Shown: positions 31,360 through 40,606 of the stretch, in pieces
Numbering within the stretch: position 1 is the first letter of the stretch
How the letters are laid out: every line of letters begins with the position of its first letter
NCBI RefSeq assembly: GCF_000282135.1
Contig: NZ_AKJW01000066.1
Location: 26,474 to 90,473 of the forward strand
Source of the DNA: Herbaspirillum sp. CF444
GTDB lineage: Bacteria > Pseudomonadota > Gammaproteobacteria > Burkholderiales > Burkholderiaceae_D
Length of the DNA stretch: 64,000 nt
Direction of reading: 5' to 3'
The notes under the pieces: generated by a model
Database searches by the model: none
Told to the model about the DNA's origin: nothing
What the model saw: the letters and a program-made list of their open reading frames with translations, nothing else
Position numbers and translations under genes: made by a program

Positions 31360-32379
31360 ATGCAGTTGCGGCTAGACGCGCTCGACACGCACCTGGCGAA
31401 ATCGCTGTCGTCGCTGTACGTCATCGCCAGCGACGAACATCTGCTGGCGCTGGAAGCCGCCGACAAGATCCGCAAGACAGCGCGCGCCAACGGCTACACC
31501 GAACGCGACGTGCTGGTCGTCGAACGCAGCTTCAAGTGGGGCGAGTTGCTCGCCGCCAACCAGTCGCAATCGCTGTTCGGCGACAAGAAACTGATCGAGC
31601 TGCGCATCCCCACCGGCAAACCCGGCAAGGACGGCGGCCAGGCGCTGCAGGAATATGCCGGCAACCTGAACCCGGACAACCTGACCATCATCAGCCTGCC
31701 CAAGCTCGACTGGGCCACCGCCAAGGCGGCCTGGGTCGGCACCTTGCAGCAGGCCGGCGTATATATCGACATTCCGCTGGTCGAGCGCGCGCATCTGCCC
31801 GGCTGGATAGCCAACCGCCTCGCCGCGCAACAGCAGAGCGCCGACCGCCAGTGCATGGACTTCATCGCCGACCGCGTCGAAGGCAACCTGCTCGCCGCGC
31901 ATCAAGAGATTCAGAAGCTCGGCTTGCTGTACCCGACCGGCAAGCTGAGCTTCGAACAAGTCCACGACGCCGTGCTGAACGTGGCGCGCTATGATGTCTT
32001 CAAGCTCAACGAAGCCATGCTGTCGGGCGACGCCGCGCGTCTCATGCGCATGATGGATGGCTTGAAGGGCGAAGGCGAAGCCTTGCCGCTGGTGCTGTGG
32101 GCCGTGGCCGAAGAAGTGCGCACGCTGCTCAAGCTCAAATCCGGTGTCACGCAAGGCAAGCAGCTGGGCATGCTGCTCAAGGAATACCGCATCTGGGGCC
32201 CGCGCGAAAAGCTGATGGAGCCGGCGTTGCGCCGCATCAGCCTGGCCACGCTGCAGACCGCGCTGCAGGAAGCCGCGCAGATCGACAAGATGGTCAAGGG
32301 TCTGCGGGCAAAGGCGTTTTCCGGCGATGCCTGGGATGCGCTGTCGCAGCTGGGCCTCAAGCTCGCGCGCGGCTACTGA
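31360..32379 (+). CDS. holA: DNA polymerase III subunit delta
   Basis: 339-aa clamp-loader subunit that opens the beta clamp. The N-terminal HolA domain shows [21 protein letters not shown] and [18 protein letters not shown]. The C-terminal helical collar ([24 protein letters not shown]) is present. It follows lptE by 3 bp and precedes proA by 23 bp, so all are probably one transcript from leuS on. Confidence 0.95.
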   Translation: MQLRLDALDTHLAKSLSSLYVIASDEHLLALEAADKIRKTARANGYTERDVLVVERSFKWGELLAANQSQSLFGDKKLIELRIPTGKPGKDGGQALQEYAGNLNPDNLTIISLPKLDWATAKAAWVGTLQQAGVYIDIPLVERAHLPGWIANRLAAQQQSADRQCMDFIADRVEGNLLAAHQEIQKLGLLYPTGKLSFEQVHDAVLNVARYDVFKLNEAMLSGDAARLMRMMDGLKGEGEALPLVLWAVAEEVRTLLKLKSGVTQGKQLGMLLKEYRIWGPREKLMEPALRRISLATLQTALQEAAQIDKMVKGLRAKAFSGDAWDALSQLGLKLARGY

Positions 32380-32402
32380 ATTTAGTTTTCGAGAACACCA
32401 TC

Positions 32403-33674
32403 ATGACGATCGACATCAACCAATACATGACCGACATCGGCCAGCGCGCCCGCAAGGCATCGCGCGCCATGGCCAAGGCAGACAGCGCCGCCAAGAACCG
32501 CGCACTGGCGCTGATCGCCGCCGCCATCCGCCGCGATGCCGACACGCTGCGCGCCGCCAACCGGCAAGACCTGGCCGCCGCGCGCGCCAACGGCTTGTCG
32601 GACGCCATGCTCGACCGCCTGACGCTGTCCGACAAAGCCATCGCCACCATGACCGAAGGCCTGGAACAGATCGTCGCGTTGCCCGATCCTATCGGTGAAA
32701 TCTCCAACATGAAATACCGCCCGACCGGCATCCAGGTCGGCCAGATGCGCGTGCCGCTGGGCGTCATCGGCATCATCTATGAAGCGCGTCCGAACGTCAC
32801 CGTCGACGCCGCGGGCCTGTGCATCAAGAGCGGCAACGCCACCATCCTGCGCGGCGGTTCCGAAGCGATCCACTGCAACCAGGCGCTGGCAAGACTGGTC
32901 AAGGAAGGCCTGGCCGGCGCCGGCTTGCCGCAAGACGCGGTGCAAGTGGTCGAGACCACCGACCGCGCCGCCGTCGGCGCGCTGATCACGATGACCGACT
33001 ACGTCGACGTCATCGTGCCGCGCGGCGGCAAGGGACTGATCGAGCGCCTGATCAAGGAATCCAAGGTGCCGATGATCAAGCATCTGGACGGCATCTGCCA
33101 CGTCTACATCGACGACAAGGCCGAGCGGCAAAAAGCGCTGGACGTCGCCTTCAACGCCAAATGCCACCGCTACGGCACCTGCAACACCATGGAAACCCTG
33201 CTGGTGGCGCGCGCCATTGCGGCGGACGTGTTGCCGCAGCTGGCCGCACTGTATCGCGCCAAGGACGTCGAGCTGCGCGGCGACGCCGAAAGCCGCCGGA
33301 TTCTGGCCGGTTATCCGCTGCTGAAGGAAGCCGTCGAAGAAGACTGGCGCACCGAATACCTGGCGCCGATCCTGGCGGTGAAAATCGTCGCCGGCATGGA
33401 CGAAGCGATCGATCACATCAACACTTACTCGTCGCAGCACACCGACGCCATCGTCACCGAAGACTACACGCGCGCCATGCGTTTCCTGCGCGAAGTCGAT
33501 TCGGCCTCGGTCATGGTTAATGCCTCGACGCGTTTTGCCGACGGTTTCGAATACGGCCTCGGCGCCGAGATCGGCATCTCCAACGACAAGCTGCACGCAC
33601 GCGGCCCGGTCGGGCTGGAAGGCCTGACATCATTGAAATACGTTGTGCTGGGACAAGGACAAGTGCGCCAGTAA
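32403..33674 (+). CDS. proA: Glutamate-5-semialdehyde dehydrogenase
   Basis: 423-aa gamma-glutamyl phosphate reductase of proline synthesis (NADPH-dependent). The aldehyde dehydrogenase-fold signatures are [20 protein letters not shown] and LRGGSEA, with the catalytic Cys near residue 260 in [12 protein letters not shown], and the C-terminal [28 protein letters not shown] 32403 starts at the family's N-terminus; the frame continues upstream into holA without similarity. Confidence 0.97.
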   Translation: MTIDINQYMTDIGQRARKASRAMAKADSAAKNRALALIAAAIRRDADTLRAANRQDLAAARANGLSDAMLDRLTLSDKAIATMTEGLEQIVALPDPIGEISNMKYRPTGIQVGQMRVPLGVIGIIYEARPNVTVDAAGLCIKSGNATILRGGSEAIHCNQALARLVKEGLAGAGLPQDAVQVVETTDRAAVGALITMTDYVDVIVPRGGKGLIERLIKESKVPMIKHLDGICHVYIDDKAERQKALDVAFNAKCHRYGTCNTMETLLVARAIAADVLPQLAALYRAKDVELRGDAESRRILAGYPLLKEAVEEDWRTEYLAPILAVKIVAGMDEAIDHINTYSSQHTDAIVTEDYTRAMRFLREVDSASVMVNASTRFADGFEYGLGAEIGISNDKLHARGPVGLEGLTSLKYVVLGQGQVRQ

Positions 33675-33724
33675 GCATAAACACGCGTCGTTCCCCTTAA
33701 CAGCTAGTCGCCAAAGGAAGCTTC

Positions 33725-34147
33725 ATGCTCTGGATCAAAGCCCTGCACATCGTATTCATCGCCTCGTGGTTCGCCGGCCTGTTCTATCTGCCGCGCATCT
33801 TCGTCAATCTGGCGCAGGAAACGGAAATCGTCGTCAAGGAACGCCTGCTTGGCATGGCGCGCCGGCTGTACCGCTTCACCACCATGCTGGCGATTCCGGC
33901 GATCGCGCTGGGCCTGTACCTGTATCTGGTGATCGGCATCGGCAAAGGCCCCGGCAACGGTTGGATGCATGCCAAGCTGGGCTTGGTGATTCTGGTGATC
34001 GGCTATCACCATGCCTGCGGTTCGCTGCTCAAGAAGTTCGAGAACGGTCAAAACAAGCGCAGCCACACCTGGTTCCGCTGGTTCAACGAAGTCCCGGTAT
34101 TATTGCTGTTGGCCATTGTGATTCTGGTGGTCGTCAAACCTTTCTGA
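33725..34147 (+). CDS. hemJ: HemJ-type protoporphyrinogen oxidase (CopD/UPF0093 family)
   Basis: 140-aa membrane protein with four helices. The family core LWIKALHIVFIASWFAGLFYLPR includes His8, and MHAKLGLV includes Lys84; both are conserved in HemJ. HemJ oxidises protoporphyrinogen IX to protoporphyrin IX, the step before the ferrochelatase encoded at 12930. It stands 50 bp after proA. The HemJ assignment is from these motifs and length. Confidence 0.88.
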   Translation: MLWIKALHIVFIASWFAGLFYLPRIFVNLAQETEIVVKERLLGMARRLYRFTTMLAIPAIALGLYLYLVIGIGKGPGNGWMHAKLGLVILVIGYHHACGSLLKKFENGQNKRSHTWFRWFNEVPVLLLLAIVILVVVKPF

Positions 34148-34189
34148 TCTTTTTGATCCACGTTTTTCTTTTTGATTACGGAGTCCTTC

Positions 34190-34795
34190 ATGGGCAAGGT
34201 ATGTGAATACTTCTTCGCGCCGCACTCTCCTTTCGCCTATCTGGGACACGCGCGTTTTGTCGCCCTGGCCAAGCAATACGACGTGCAGGTCGTGCTCAAG
34301 CCGTTCGACCTGAGCAAGATCTTCGGCCAGTCCGGCGGCTTGCCGCTGGCCAAGCGCGCGCCGCAACGGCAAGCTTACCGCCTCAAGGAATTGGCGCGCT
34401 GGAGCAAATTCCTCGGCCTGCCGATGAACCTGCAGCCGACCTACTTCCCGGTGCAGAGCGACGCCGCCGCACGCCTGATCATCGCCACCCAGCTGGCGCA
34501 CGGCACCAACGCCGCGCTCGAACTGACCGGCGCCGTCATGCGCGCGATCTGGGAAGAAGAAAAGAACATCGCCGACACCGACACCTTGCTGGCGATCGCC
34601 AACGGCCTCGGCCATGACGGCGCCAGCCTGCTGAAGTCGTCCGAGACCGCCAGCGTGCAGGCCGAGTTCGACCGTTTCAGCGAAGAAGCCACCGCCGCCA
34701 ATGTCTTCGGCGCACCATGGTTTGTGGTTGACGGCGAAGGTTACTGGGGTCAGGATCGACTCGATTTCGTCGAACGCGCGTTTGCGGAAAAGTAA
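34190..34795 (+). CDS. DsbA-family / 2-hydroxychromene-2-carboxylate isomerase-like protein
   Basis: 201-aa thioredoxin-fold protein of the kappa-GST/HCCA isomerase group. The glutathione-binding Ser13 is in FAPHSPFAYLGH; the helical insert and a cis-Pro loop (FGAPWFVVDGEGYWGQDRLDFVE) complete the fold. There is no CxxC. ATG 34190 is preceded by ACGGAG at good spacing. No aromatic pathway genes are adjacent, so a glutathione-dependent isomerase or transferase role is only a family guess. Confidence 0.85.
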   Translation: MGKVCEYFFAPHSPFAYLGHARFVALAKQYDVQVVLKPFDLSKIFGQSGGLPLAKRAPQRQAYRLKELARWSKFLGLPMNLQPTYFPVQSDAAARLIIATQLAHGTNAALELTGAVMRAIWEEEKNIADTDTLLAIANGLGHDGASLLKSSETASVQAEFDRFSEEATAANVFGAPWFVVDGEGYWGQDRLDFVERAFAEK

Positions 34796-34828
34796 TTTGC
34801 TTCAACAAAGGCAGTAAGAAATTTCGTC

Positions 34829-34937
34829 ATTCCCGCGCACGCGGGAATCCAGCGGCGCCGATCGGGAGATGCCGTCGGCATCGCTGGAAGAAACACACCG
34901 CAATACGACACTGGGTCCCGGCGTTCGCCGGGACGAC
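34829..34937. repeat. Extragenic palindromic repeats (two units)
   Basis: Two perfect hairpins lie between genes. ATTCCCGCG-CA-CGCGGGAAT is at 34829-34848. GTCCCGGCG-TT-CGCCGGGAC is at 34915-34934, preceded by ATACGACACTGG from 34903. The second unit recurs at 36841-36921. They look like REP-type elements dispersed in intergenic spaces. Confidence 0.8.
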
Positions 34938-34992
34938 GGCGTGTTGTGTGCACAGGCATCAACTCTCCCCCAACGGACAAAAGGTACCCCTC

Positions 34993-36234
34993 ATGAGCAC
35001 CAACTATTCCTATTTCTGCCCCTGCCCGCGCGGCCTCGAAGTCGCACTCGCGGAAGAACTCAACGAAATCGCCCAGCTGGCCGGCCCCGACGCCAATCTG
35101 AAAGTACACAACCAGGTTCCCGGCGGCGTGCATTGCTCCGGCACGATCATCGGCGCCTACCAGCTGAACCTGCGCTCGCGCATCGCCAGCCGCGTGTTGC
35201 TGCGCCTGGCGCACGGTTCCTACAAGAACGAAAACGACATCTACGACATGACCCTCGAACAGGAGTGGGAAAACTGGTTCGAGGTGTCGCACACGATCCG
35301 CGTCGACGTCACCGCAGTCAAGTCGCCGCTGCGCAGCCTCGAGTTCGCCACGCTGAAAATCAAGGACGCCATCTGCGACCGTTTCCGCGAACGTTTCGAC
35401 GAACGTCCGTCGGTCAATACCAAGACGCCGGACATGCGCATTTCAGGCTTCCTCGACGCGCACAATTTCACGATCTATCTCGACACTTCCGGCGAAGCGT
35501 TGTTCAAGCGCGGCTGGCGCGATGATACCGGCGAGGCGCCGCTGCGCGAAAATCTCGCTGCCGGCCTGTTGCGCACCAGCGGCTGGAAACCCGGCATGGT
35601 GCTGTTTGACCCGATGTGCGGCTCCGGCACCATCCTGGCCGAAGCGGCGCAGATGCTGGCCGGCATCCCGCCGGGCGCACGCCGCCGTTTTGCGTTTGAA
35701 AAATTCGACAACTTCGACGCCGAAGCCTGGCTGGCGATCAAGGGCGACTTCAAGCCGAATCCCTTGCCGACCGTGCCGACGATTTTCGGCAGCGATATTT
35801 CCGGCGACATGGTCAACATCGCGCGTAACAACCTGCGCAAGGCCGGCATTCAGTTCGAGGTGCCGCTCAAGCAGATCGAAGCGCAGGAAGTCAAACCTCC
35901 CGTCGACGGCAATGGCAATCCGACCACCGGCATCATGCTGACCAACCCGCCCTACGGCGAGCGTCTGAGCGTGCGCGGCGATGCCGCCGTGCCGACCGAC
36001 GAGCTGTTCGTCGCCTTCTTCAGCGCCTTCGGCACCACGCTCAAGCAGCGTTTCGCCGGCTGGAGCGTATTCCTGTTCTCGGCCGACCTCGGCCTGCCGA
36101 AATTGTTGCGCCTGAAAGAAGCTCGCAAGACGCCGTTCTTCAACGGCGCCCTGGAATGCCGTTTGTTCCGTTTCGACATGGTGGAAGGCTTCAATCGCCG
36201 TGAAGCGGCAAAACCCAAACCGGATCAGGCTTAA
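34993..36234 (+). CDS. THUMP-domain rRNA methyltransferase (RlmL/YcbY N-terminal type)
   Basis: 413-aa SAM-dependent RNA methyltransferase. It starts with a ferredoxin-like/THUMP RNA-binding half (YFCPCPRGLEVALAEEL to about 170), then a Rossmann methyltransferase with DPMCGSGTILAEAA and the amino-methylating motif NPPYGER (318-324). It resembles the N-terminal (m2G2445-forming) half of E. coli RlmL and lacks the C-terminal RlmK half. ATG 34993 follows AAGGTACC; the upstream in-frame part lies in the repeat region. Confidence 0.88.
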   Translation: MSTNYSYFCPCPRGLEVALAEELNEIAQLAGPDANLKVHNQVPGGVHCSGTIIGAYQLNLRSRIASRVLLRLAHGSYKNENDIYDMTLEQEWENWFEVSHTIRVDVTAVKSPLRSLEFATLKIKDAICDRFRERFDERPSVNTKTPDMRISGFLDAHNFTIYLDTSGEALFKRGWRDDTGEAPLRENLAAGLLRTSGWKPGMVLFDPMCGSGTILAEAAQMLAGIPPGARRRFAFEKFDNFDAEAWLAIKGDFKPNPLPTVPTIFGSDISGDMVNIARNNLRKAGIQFEVPLKQIEAQEVKPPVDGNGNPTTGIMLTNPPYGERLSVRGDAAVPTDELFVAFFSAFGTTLKQRFAGWSVFLFSADLGLPKLLRLKEARKTPFFNGALECRLFRFDMVEGFNRREAAKPKPDQA

Positions 36235-36368
36235 GCGTTATCAGCGGGATGATTGTCAATACAATCGAGACAATTCATCCCGCTGCGCCTTATTTATCAC
36301 CGGCTCGCTTTTCCTTAAAGTTGCTCTCAACGAAGTCAATCACGACTTCATTCTTTTTGGGAGCTGAC

Positions 36369-36791
36369 ATGACCACCACTATCGCCAATACCAAAGCCGA
36401 CTACGCCGCCTTCCTGCTGCGCGTGACGTCCGGTTTGTTTTTCCTGGCCCACGCCGCGATGAAGATCTTCGTCTTCACCCTGCCCGGCACCGCCGCCTTC
36501 TTTGAATCGCTGGGCCTGCCCGGCTTCCTCGCCTACCTGGTCATCCTGCTCGAAGTGGTCGGCGGCGTCGCGCTGGTGATCGGTTTCTACGGCGACCTGC
36601 TGGCAATTCCATTGGCCATCGATCTGGTCGGCGCCATCGTCACCGTGCACGGCAAGAACGGCTTTTTCTTCAGCAACCCCAAGGGCGGCTGGGAATACCT
36701 GGTCATGTGGATCGTCGCGCTGATCGCGGTCTACCTGCTCGGCAACGGTGCCTTCGCCGTCAAGCGCAAGAGTCTGAACAACGCTGCATAA
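36369..36791 (+). CDS. DoxX-family membrane protein
   Basis: 140-aa protein with four predicted helices. The DoxX signature is LRVTSGLFFLAHAAMKIFVF and LPGFLAYLVILLEVVGGVALVIGFYGDLLAIPL. ATG 36369 follows GGGAG. The family includes thiosulfate:quinone oxidoreductase subunits and stress-related membrane proteins, so the function is open. It is followed by extragenic palindromic repeats. Confidence 0.88.
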   Translation: MTTTIANTKADYAAFLLRVTSGLFFLAHAAMKIFVFTLPGTAAFFESLGLPGFLAYLVILLEVVGGVALVIGFYGDLLAIPLAIDLVGAIVTVHGKNGFFFSNPKGGWEYLVMWIVALIAVYLLGNGAFAVKRKSLNNAA

Positions 36792-36840
36792 TTTAGCATC
36801 AGGGCGGCACAAGGCCGATACTGTTCAATTATTTTTAGCA

Positions 36841-36921
36841 GTCGTCCCGGCGAACGCTGGGACCCAGTGTCGTCATGAACCGTCAATACGACACTGGGTA
36901 CTGACTTTCGTCAGGACGACA
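36841..36921. repeat. Extragenic palindromic repeats, two units in inverted orientation
   Basis: The segment 36841-36873 is the reverse complement of the unit at 34905-34937 with one mismatch over 33 nt. A second unit with altered stem (CTGAC-TTTC-GTCAG) follows at 36885-36921 in the opposite orientation, sharing ATACGACACTGGGT. They flank a short spacer between doxX and the dioxygenase. Confidence 0.8.
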
Positions 36922-37011
36922 GCAATTGCAGACTCGCAAGAAACCTGCATGCTTAACAGGATTATCTGAGCAGCTCCGGGCTGCCGCCCGATTTTTGGAT
37001 TGGAATACATC

Positions 37012-37836
37012 ATGTCTACCGCACTGCCTTCGCTTTTCGTTTCCCACGGTTCGCCCATGCTGGCGGTTGAACCGGGCAAGACCGGCCCGCTGTTGCGCAG
37101 CATCGGCGCGCGCCTGCCCACGCCGAAAGCCATACTCGTCGTGTCGCCGCACTGGGAAACCCAGACGCCGCGCGTCGGCAATCTGGCCAGGCAGCGCGTG
37201 ATTCACGATTTCGGCGGCTTCCCGCGCGAACTGTATGAACTGGATTATCCCGCCGCCGGTTCGCCGGAACTGGCCGAGCGCGTCGCCGTCCTGTTGCGCG
37301 ACGCCGGCCTGCATGCACAGACCGACGACGGCTGGGGTCTCGATCACGGTGCCTGGGTGCCGCTGCGTTATCTGTATCCGCAAGCGGATATCCCGGTGGT
37401 GCAGTTGTCGCTGCAAGCGCATCAGCCGCCGGCCTATCACTACCGTATCGGCCAGTTGCTGGCGCCGCTGGCGAAGGAGGGCATCCTGCTGGTCGGCTCG
37501 GGCAGCTTCACGCACAACCTGCGCGAGCTGCGCCGCAGCGATCCGGATTCCGATAGTGCGCCGCATACGATCGAATTCCTGCAATGGTTCCTGACGCAGA
37601 TGCAGGCCGGCAATCTGGAAGCGCTGCTGGACTATCGCCATGCGGCGCCGCACTCGGTGCGCACCCATCCGACCGATGAACACTTGCTGACCTTGTTCTT
37701 CGCCATGGGCGCCGCCGACGACTGGACGCAACTGGTGCATCTGGACAGCGGTTCGACGTATCATAGCCTGCGCATGGATGCCTTCGCCTTCGGCGTCCAG
37801 TCGTCCATCCTCGCGGACTTACCTGCCGCCGCCTGA
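37012..37836 (+). CDS. ygiD: DODA-type extradiol aromatic ring-opening dioxygenase
   Basis: 274-aa LigB-superfamily dioxygenase of the YgiD/4,5-DOPA dioxygenase group. Metal ligands are expected in FVSHGSPML, VVSPHWET and LDHGAWVPL, and GSGSFTHNLREL is also conserved. In this group Fe or Zn binds three His residues, and catechols such as DOPA are opened. It is followed by a LysR-type gene 20 bp downstream in the same direction. The physiological substrate is not known. Confidence 0.88.
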   Translation: MSTALPSLFVSHGSPMLAVEPGKTGPLLRSIGARLPTPKAILVVSPHWETQTPRVGNLARQRVIHDFGGFPRELYELDYPAAGSPELAERVAVLLRDAGLHAQTDDGWGLDHGAWVPLRYLYPQADIPVVQLSLQAHQPPAYHYRIGQLLAPLAKEGILLVGSGSFTHNLRELRRSDPDSDSAPHTIEFLQWFLTQMQAGNLEALLDYRHAAPHSVRTHPTDEHLLTLFFAMGAADDWTQLVHLDSGSTYHSLRMDAFAFGVQSSILADLPAAA

Positions 37837-37856
37837 ACCTGTCCGGAGAGAATCGT

Positions 37857-38759
37857 TTGAACAAACTGCGCGAAATCGAATGCTTCATCGCCGTGGCCGA
37901 GTTGGGCAGCTTCGTCAAGGCGGCTGACGCCCTGAACGTTTCCAAGGCGGCGGTTTCGCGCACGATTCTTGAACTGGAAGCCCGCCTCGGCGCACGCCTG
38001 ATGCAACGCACGACGCGGCGGCTGTCGCTGACCGAGGCCGGCTCCTTGTATCTGGAGCGCTGCAAGCAGATCGTCTCGGCGCTGGAAGACGCCGACCAGA
38101 TGCTCACCGTCGGCAACACCGATCCCACCGGCCTGCTGCGCATCAACGTGCCGCAGACCTTCGGCGTGCTGCATCTGGTCAAGGTCTGGCCTTGCCTGCT
38201 GCGCCGCTACCCCGGCATCAGACTCGACATCACGCTGTCGGACCGCATCGTCGACATCATCGAAGAGGGCTACGACCTCGCGATCCGCATCGCGCGCCTG
38301 CCGAATTCCTCGCTGATTTACCGCAAGCTGGCTTCGACCCGCATCCTCGTCTGCGCCTCGCCCGAGTACCTGGAAAAACACGGCACGCCGCGGCATCCGG
38401 ACGATCTCAAGGATCACATGGTGATGGGCTACAGCTACTCGGCCGACAAGGACGAGTGGCATTTCGAAGGCCCCGAGGGCGCCGTCAGCGTCAAGACCAA
38501 CGTGCGCATGCTCGCCAACAACGGCGACACCTGCGTCGCCGCTGCGCTGGCCGGCATCGGCATCACGCGCCAGCCGACCTTCATGCTGAGCGAACATATC
38601 CGCAGCGGCAAGCTGGTGCCGATCATGCCGGACTACATGTCGGCCGAACTGGGTATCTATGCGGTCTATCCGAGCCGTACGCATTTGCCTGCAAAGGTGC
38701 GCGCGACCATCGACTTTCTCGTGCATGCGTTTGAGGAAGTGCAGTGGGAAGACAAGTAA
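37857..38759 (+). CDS. LysR-family transcriptional regulator
   Basis: 300-aa regulator. The N-terminal helix-turn-helix (FIAVAELGSFVKAADALNVSKAAVSRTILELEARLGARLMQRTTRRLSLTEAG) and periplasmic-binding-like effector domain place it in the large CrgA/YhjC-type LysR group. The start is TTG at 37857 with GGAGAG upstream; no ATG fits the domain. Unusually for LysR it reads in the same direction as its likely partner, the dioxygenase gene 20 bp upstream. A terminator follows at 38886. Confidence 0.92.
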   Translation: MNKLREIECFIAVAELGSFVKAADALNVSKAAVSRTILELEARLGARLMQRTTRRLSLTEAGSLYLERCKQIVSALEDADQMLTVGNTDPTGLLRINVPQTFGVLHLVKVWPCLLRRYPGIRLDITLSDRIVDIIEEGYDLAIRIARLPNSSLIYRKLASTRILVCASPEYLEKHGTPRHPDDLKDHMVMGYSYSADKDEWHFEGPEGAVSVKTNVRMLANNGDTCVAAALAGIGITRQPTFMLSEHIRSGKLVPIMPDYMSAELGIYAVYPSRTHLPAKVRATIDFLVHAFEEVQWEDK

Positions 38760-38838
38760 ACCTGCACGCCTTCACACCTCCGGCGGCAACGGAACGAGTC
38801 ATCGTGGACACGATCCGGCTCGTATAACTTCCTCTCGT

Positions 38839-38882
38839 TTTCTGACCGGTTTCTGACCGGTTTCTGACCATTTCCTGACCAG
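38839..38882. repeat. Short tandem repeat, 11-bp unit, 4 copies
   Basis: TTTCTGACCGG occurs twice (38839-38849, 38850-38860) and then degenerates to TTTCTGACCAT and TTCCTGACCAG. It ends just before the terminator stem. Confidence 0.85.
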
Positions 38883-38885
38883 GTG

Positions 38886-38915
38886 AAAAAATCCGCAGCC
38901 TTGCGGATTTTTTTT
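38886..38915 (+). terminator. Rho-independent terminator after the LysR gene
   Basis: AAAAAATCCGCA pairs with TGCGGATTTTTT across a GCCT loop and is followed by more T residues. It is placed 127 bp after the LysR stop and could act in both directions. Confidence 0.9.
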
Positions 38916-38968
38916 CATCTCCCTTTTCAGCGGCGCGCTTAAGGCGCACAATCCGCCCTCGCCATCAG

Positions 38969-38979
38969 TGGTCTGACCA
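38969..38979. promoter_or_regulatory. GntR/FadR-like operator dyad
   Basis: TGGTCTGACCA is an exact dyad and matches the core TGGTCNGACCA of E. coli FadR sites. No GntR-family gene is adjacent, so the cognate regulator is not identified. Confidence 0.4.
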
Positions 38980-39105
38980 TTGGACCGATTTCTTTTTCTT
39001 CCAGTGTGCCCGTGCATCTTGCTCGTATCTGCCCGCACGGACTCCGCGTGAACGGCTTGACATACTCTTCGGATTGATCCAAAGTGACCACATTACAGAC
39101 TATTA

Positions 39106-39120
39106 GTCCATATATTGGAC
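39106..39120. promoter_or_regulatory. Palindrome GTCCA-N5-TGGAC before the catabolic cluster
   Basis: A perfect 5-bp dyad with an AT spacer 54-68 bp upstream of the cupin start codon. The IclR-type regulator encoded at the end of the cluster is the natural candidate to bind it. Size fits IclR-family operators, which are short palindromes. Confidence 0.45.
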
Positions 39121-39173
39121 ATTAAAAATAGTCGGACGCAGTCAAGATCACTGAAAAACCTGAGGAGAGACGC

Positions 39174-39701
39174 ATGCAACCCACCACCCCGGAAGCATCG
39201 AAGATGATGCCCTACCAATACCCGAACCCGAAAGAAGCGCCGCTGGAAATCGTGGTCGGCTCCGCCATTCCCGACGATGAAAAAGTCTGGGTGCCGCAAG
39301 CCGAGAACGTCTGGTTCCGTCCGCTGTGCCTGAACGTGTCGCAGGGCTACTGGACCAACCTGCTGCGCGTGCGCAAGTCCGGCGTGCTGAGCCGCCACCG
39401 CCATCCGGCGCCCGTGCACGGCATGGTGCTCAAGGGCCGCTGGCGCTATCTGGAACACAACTGGATTGCCGAACAAGGCAGCTACGTATTCGAACCGCCG
39501 GGAGAAACCCACACCCTGTACGTGCCGGAAGACGTCGAAGAAATGATCACCTACTTCCACATCACGGGCGTGATGTACTACTGCGATCCGTTCGGCAAGT
39601 TCGAGGGCTATGAAGACGTCTTCACCAAGCTCGACATGTGCAAGGCGCATTACGAAAAGGTCGGCCTCGGCGCCGATTTCGTGCAGCAGTTCGTGCGCTG
39701 A
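39174..39701 (+). CDS. Cupin-fold dioxygenase-like protein (2,4'-dihydroxyacetophenone dioxygenase family)
   Basis: 175-aa single-domain cupin. The first metal motif is seen in LSRHRHPAPVHGMVLKGRW and the second in FEPPGETHTLYVP, with Glu/His ligands for a non-heme metal. The overall pattern resembles 2,4'-dihydroxyacetophenone and diketone-cleaving dioxygenases. It heads a plus-strand group cupin-SDR-MFS-SDR-IclR with short gaps, so it is likely a catabolic enzyme. The substrate is not established. Confidence 0.75.
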   Translation: MQPTTPEASKMMPYQYPNPKEAPLEIVVGSAIPDDEKVWVPQAENVWFRPLCLNVSQGYWTNLLRVRKSGVLSRHRHPAPVHGMVLKGRWRYLEHNWIAEQGSYVFEPPGETHTLYVPEDVEEMITYFHITGVMYYCDPFGKFEGYEDVFTKLDMCKAHYEKVGLGADFVQQFVR

Positions 39702-39713
39702 TTACGTAAAGGA

Positions 39714-40469
39714 ATGAACGACGCCATGAGCTACGCACAAGCCGACTACAACTTTCAGGGCGCGGTCGCCGTCGTCACCGGCGGCACCGGCGGCATCGGC
39801 GCCGCCATCAGCGCGCGCCTGGCGCAGGCCGGCGCCGAAGTCATTTGCTGGGACCTGAAGCCTGCCGTCGATTCGCCGCATTTGCAATATGCGCAAGACA
39901 CCGTCGACGTCACCGACCCGGCGTCGGTCGAGGCGGCGACGCAGCGCCTGCTGGCTTCGCGCGGCCACATCGATTTCCTGATCAACAACGCCGGCTATGC
40001 CGGCTCGACCGTGCCGCTGGATGAATACGACGTCGCCGAGTGGCATCGCATCGTTGAAGTCAATCTGATGGGCGTGTTCCACACCTGCCGTTCGGTGGTG
40101 CCCGCCATGCGCGCCGCCGGACAGGGACGCATCGTCAACATCGCTTCGCTGGCCGGCAAGGAAGGCACGCCCAACGCGTCCGCCTACAGCGCGTCGAAAG
40201 CGGGCGTGCTGGCGCTGACAAAGTCGCTCGGCAAGGAACTGGCCAACGCCGGCATCCTCGTCAACGCGCTGGCGCCGGCGGCGGTGAAGACCACGCTGCT
40301 GGAGCAGATGAGCCCGGCGCACGTCGCCACCATGATCAGCAAGAGCCCGATGGGCCGCCTCGGCTATGTCGAAGAAGTGGCCGAGATGGTGGCATGGCTG
40401 TGCTCCGGCTCGTGCACGTTCAACACCGGCGCGGTGTTCGATTTGTCCGGAGGACGCGCAACGTATTAG
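39714..40469 (+). CDS. Short-chain dehydrogenase/reductase (first of two in cluster)
   Basis: 251-aa NAD(P)-binding oxidoreductase. The cofactor loop TGGTGGIGAAIS, the NNAG motif (LINNAGYAG) and the catalytic Tyr-x3-Lys (SAYSASKAG) are complete. It starts 12 bp after the cupin gene, at ATG 39714 behind AAAGGA; ATG 39726 is also possible. FabG-like oxidation of an alcohol intermediate is likely, substrate unknown. Confidence 0.92.
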   Translation: MNDAMSYAQADYNFQGAVAVVTGGTGGIGAAISARLAQAGAEVICWDLKPAVDSPHLQYAQDTVDVTDPASVEAATQRLLASRGHIDFLINNAGYAGSTVPLDEYDVAEWHRIVEVNLMGVFHTCRSVVPAMRAAGQGRIVNIASLAGKEGTPNASAYSASKAGVLALTKSLGKELANAGILVNALAPAAVKTTLLEQMSPAHVATMISKSPMGRLGYVEEVAEMVAWLCSGSCTFNTGAVFDLSGGRATY

Positions 40470-40606
40470 TACTACCCGTCCGACCGCCGCAAGCGGCCGG
40501 ACATTTTCATCGCAGCACGGCATAAGCACCGCAAAGACGGCGCAAGCAGGTGATGTAGCTCAGAAGCTGTTTGCCTGCAGCGCTTTACATTTACATTGGA
40601 GACAAC

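Larger units (their letters stand above)
38760..39173. other. Intergenic region upstream of the cupin-SDR-MFS cluster
   Basis: 414 bp without a gene. It holds, in order, an 11-bp tandem repeat (38839-38882), a terminator (38886-38915), a GntR/FadR-like dyad (38969-38979), and a palindrome GTCCA-TATAT-TGGAC (39106-39120) about 60 bp before the first gene of the catabolic cluster. It is AT-rich around 39090-39140, where the promoter should be. Confidence 0.65.

Noticed and set aside
34829..36921. Palindromic repeats as insertion sequence ends
   Set aside because: No transposase gene or target duplication lies between them, and the genes between are ordinary chromosomal genes.
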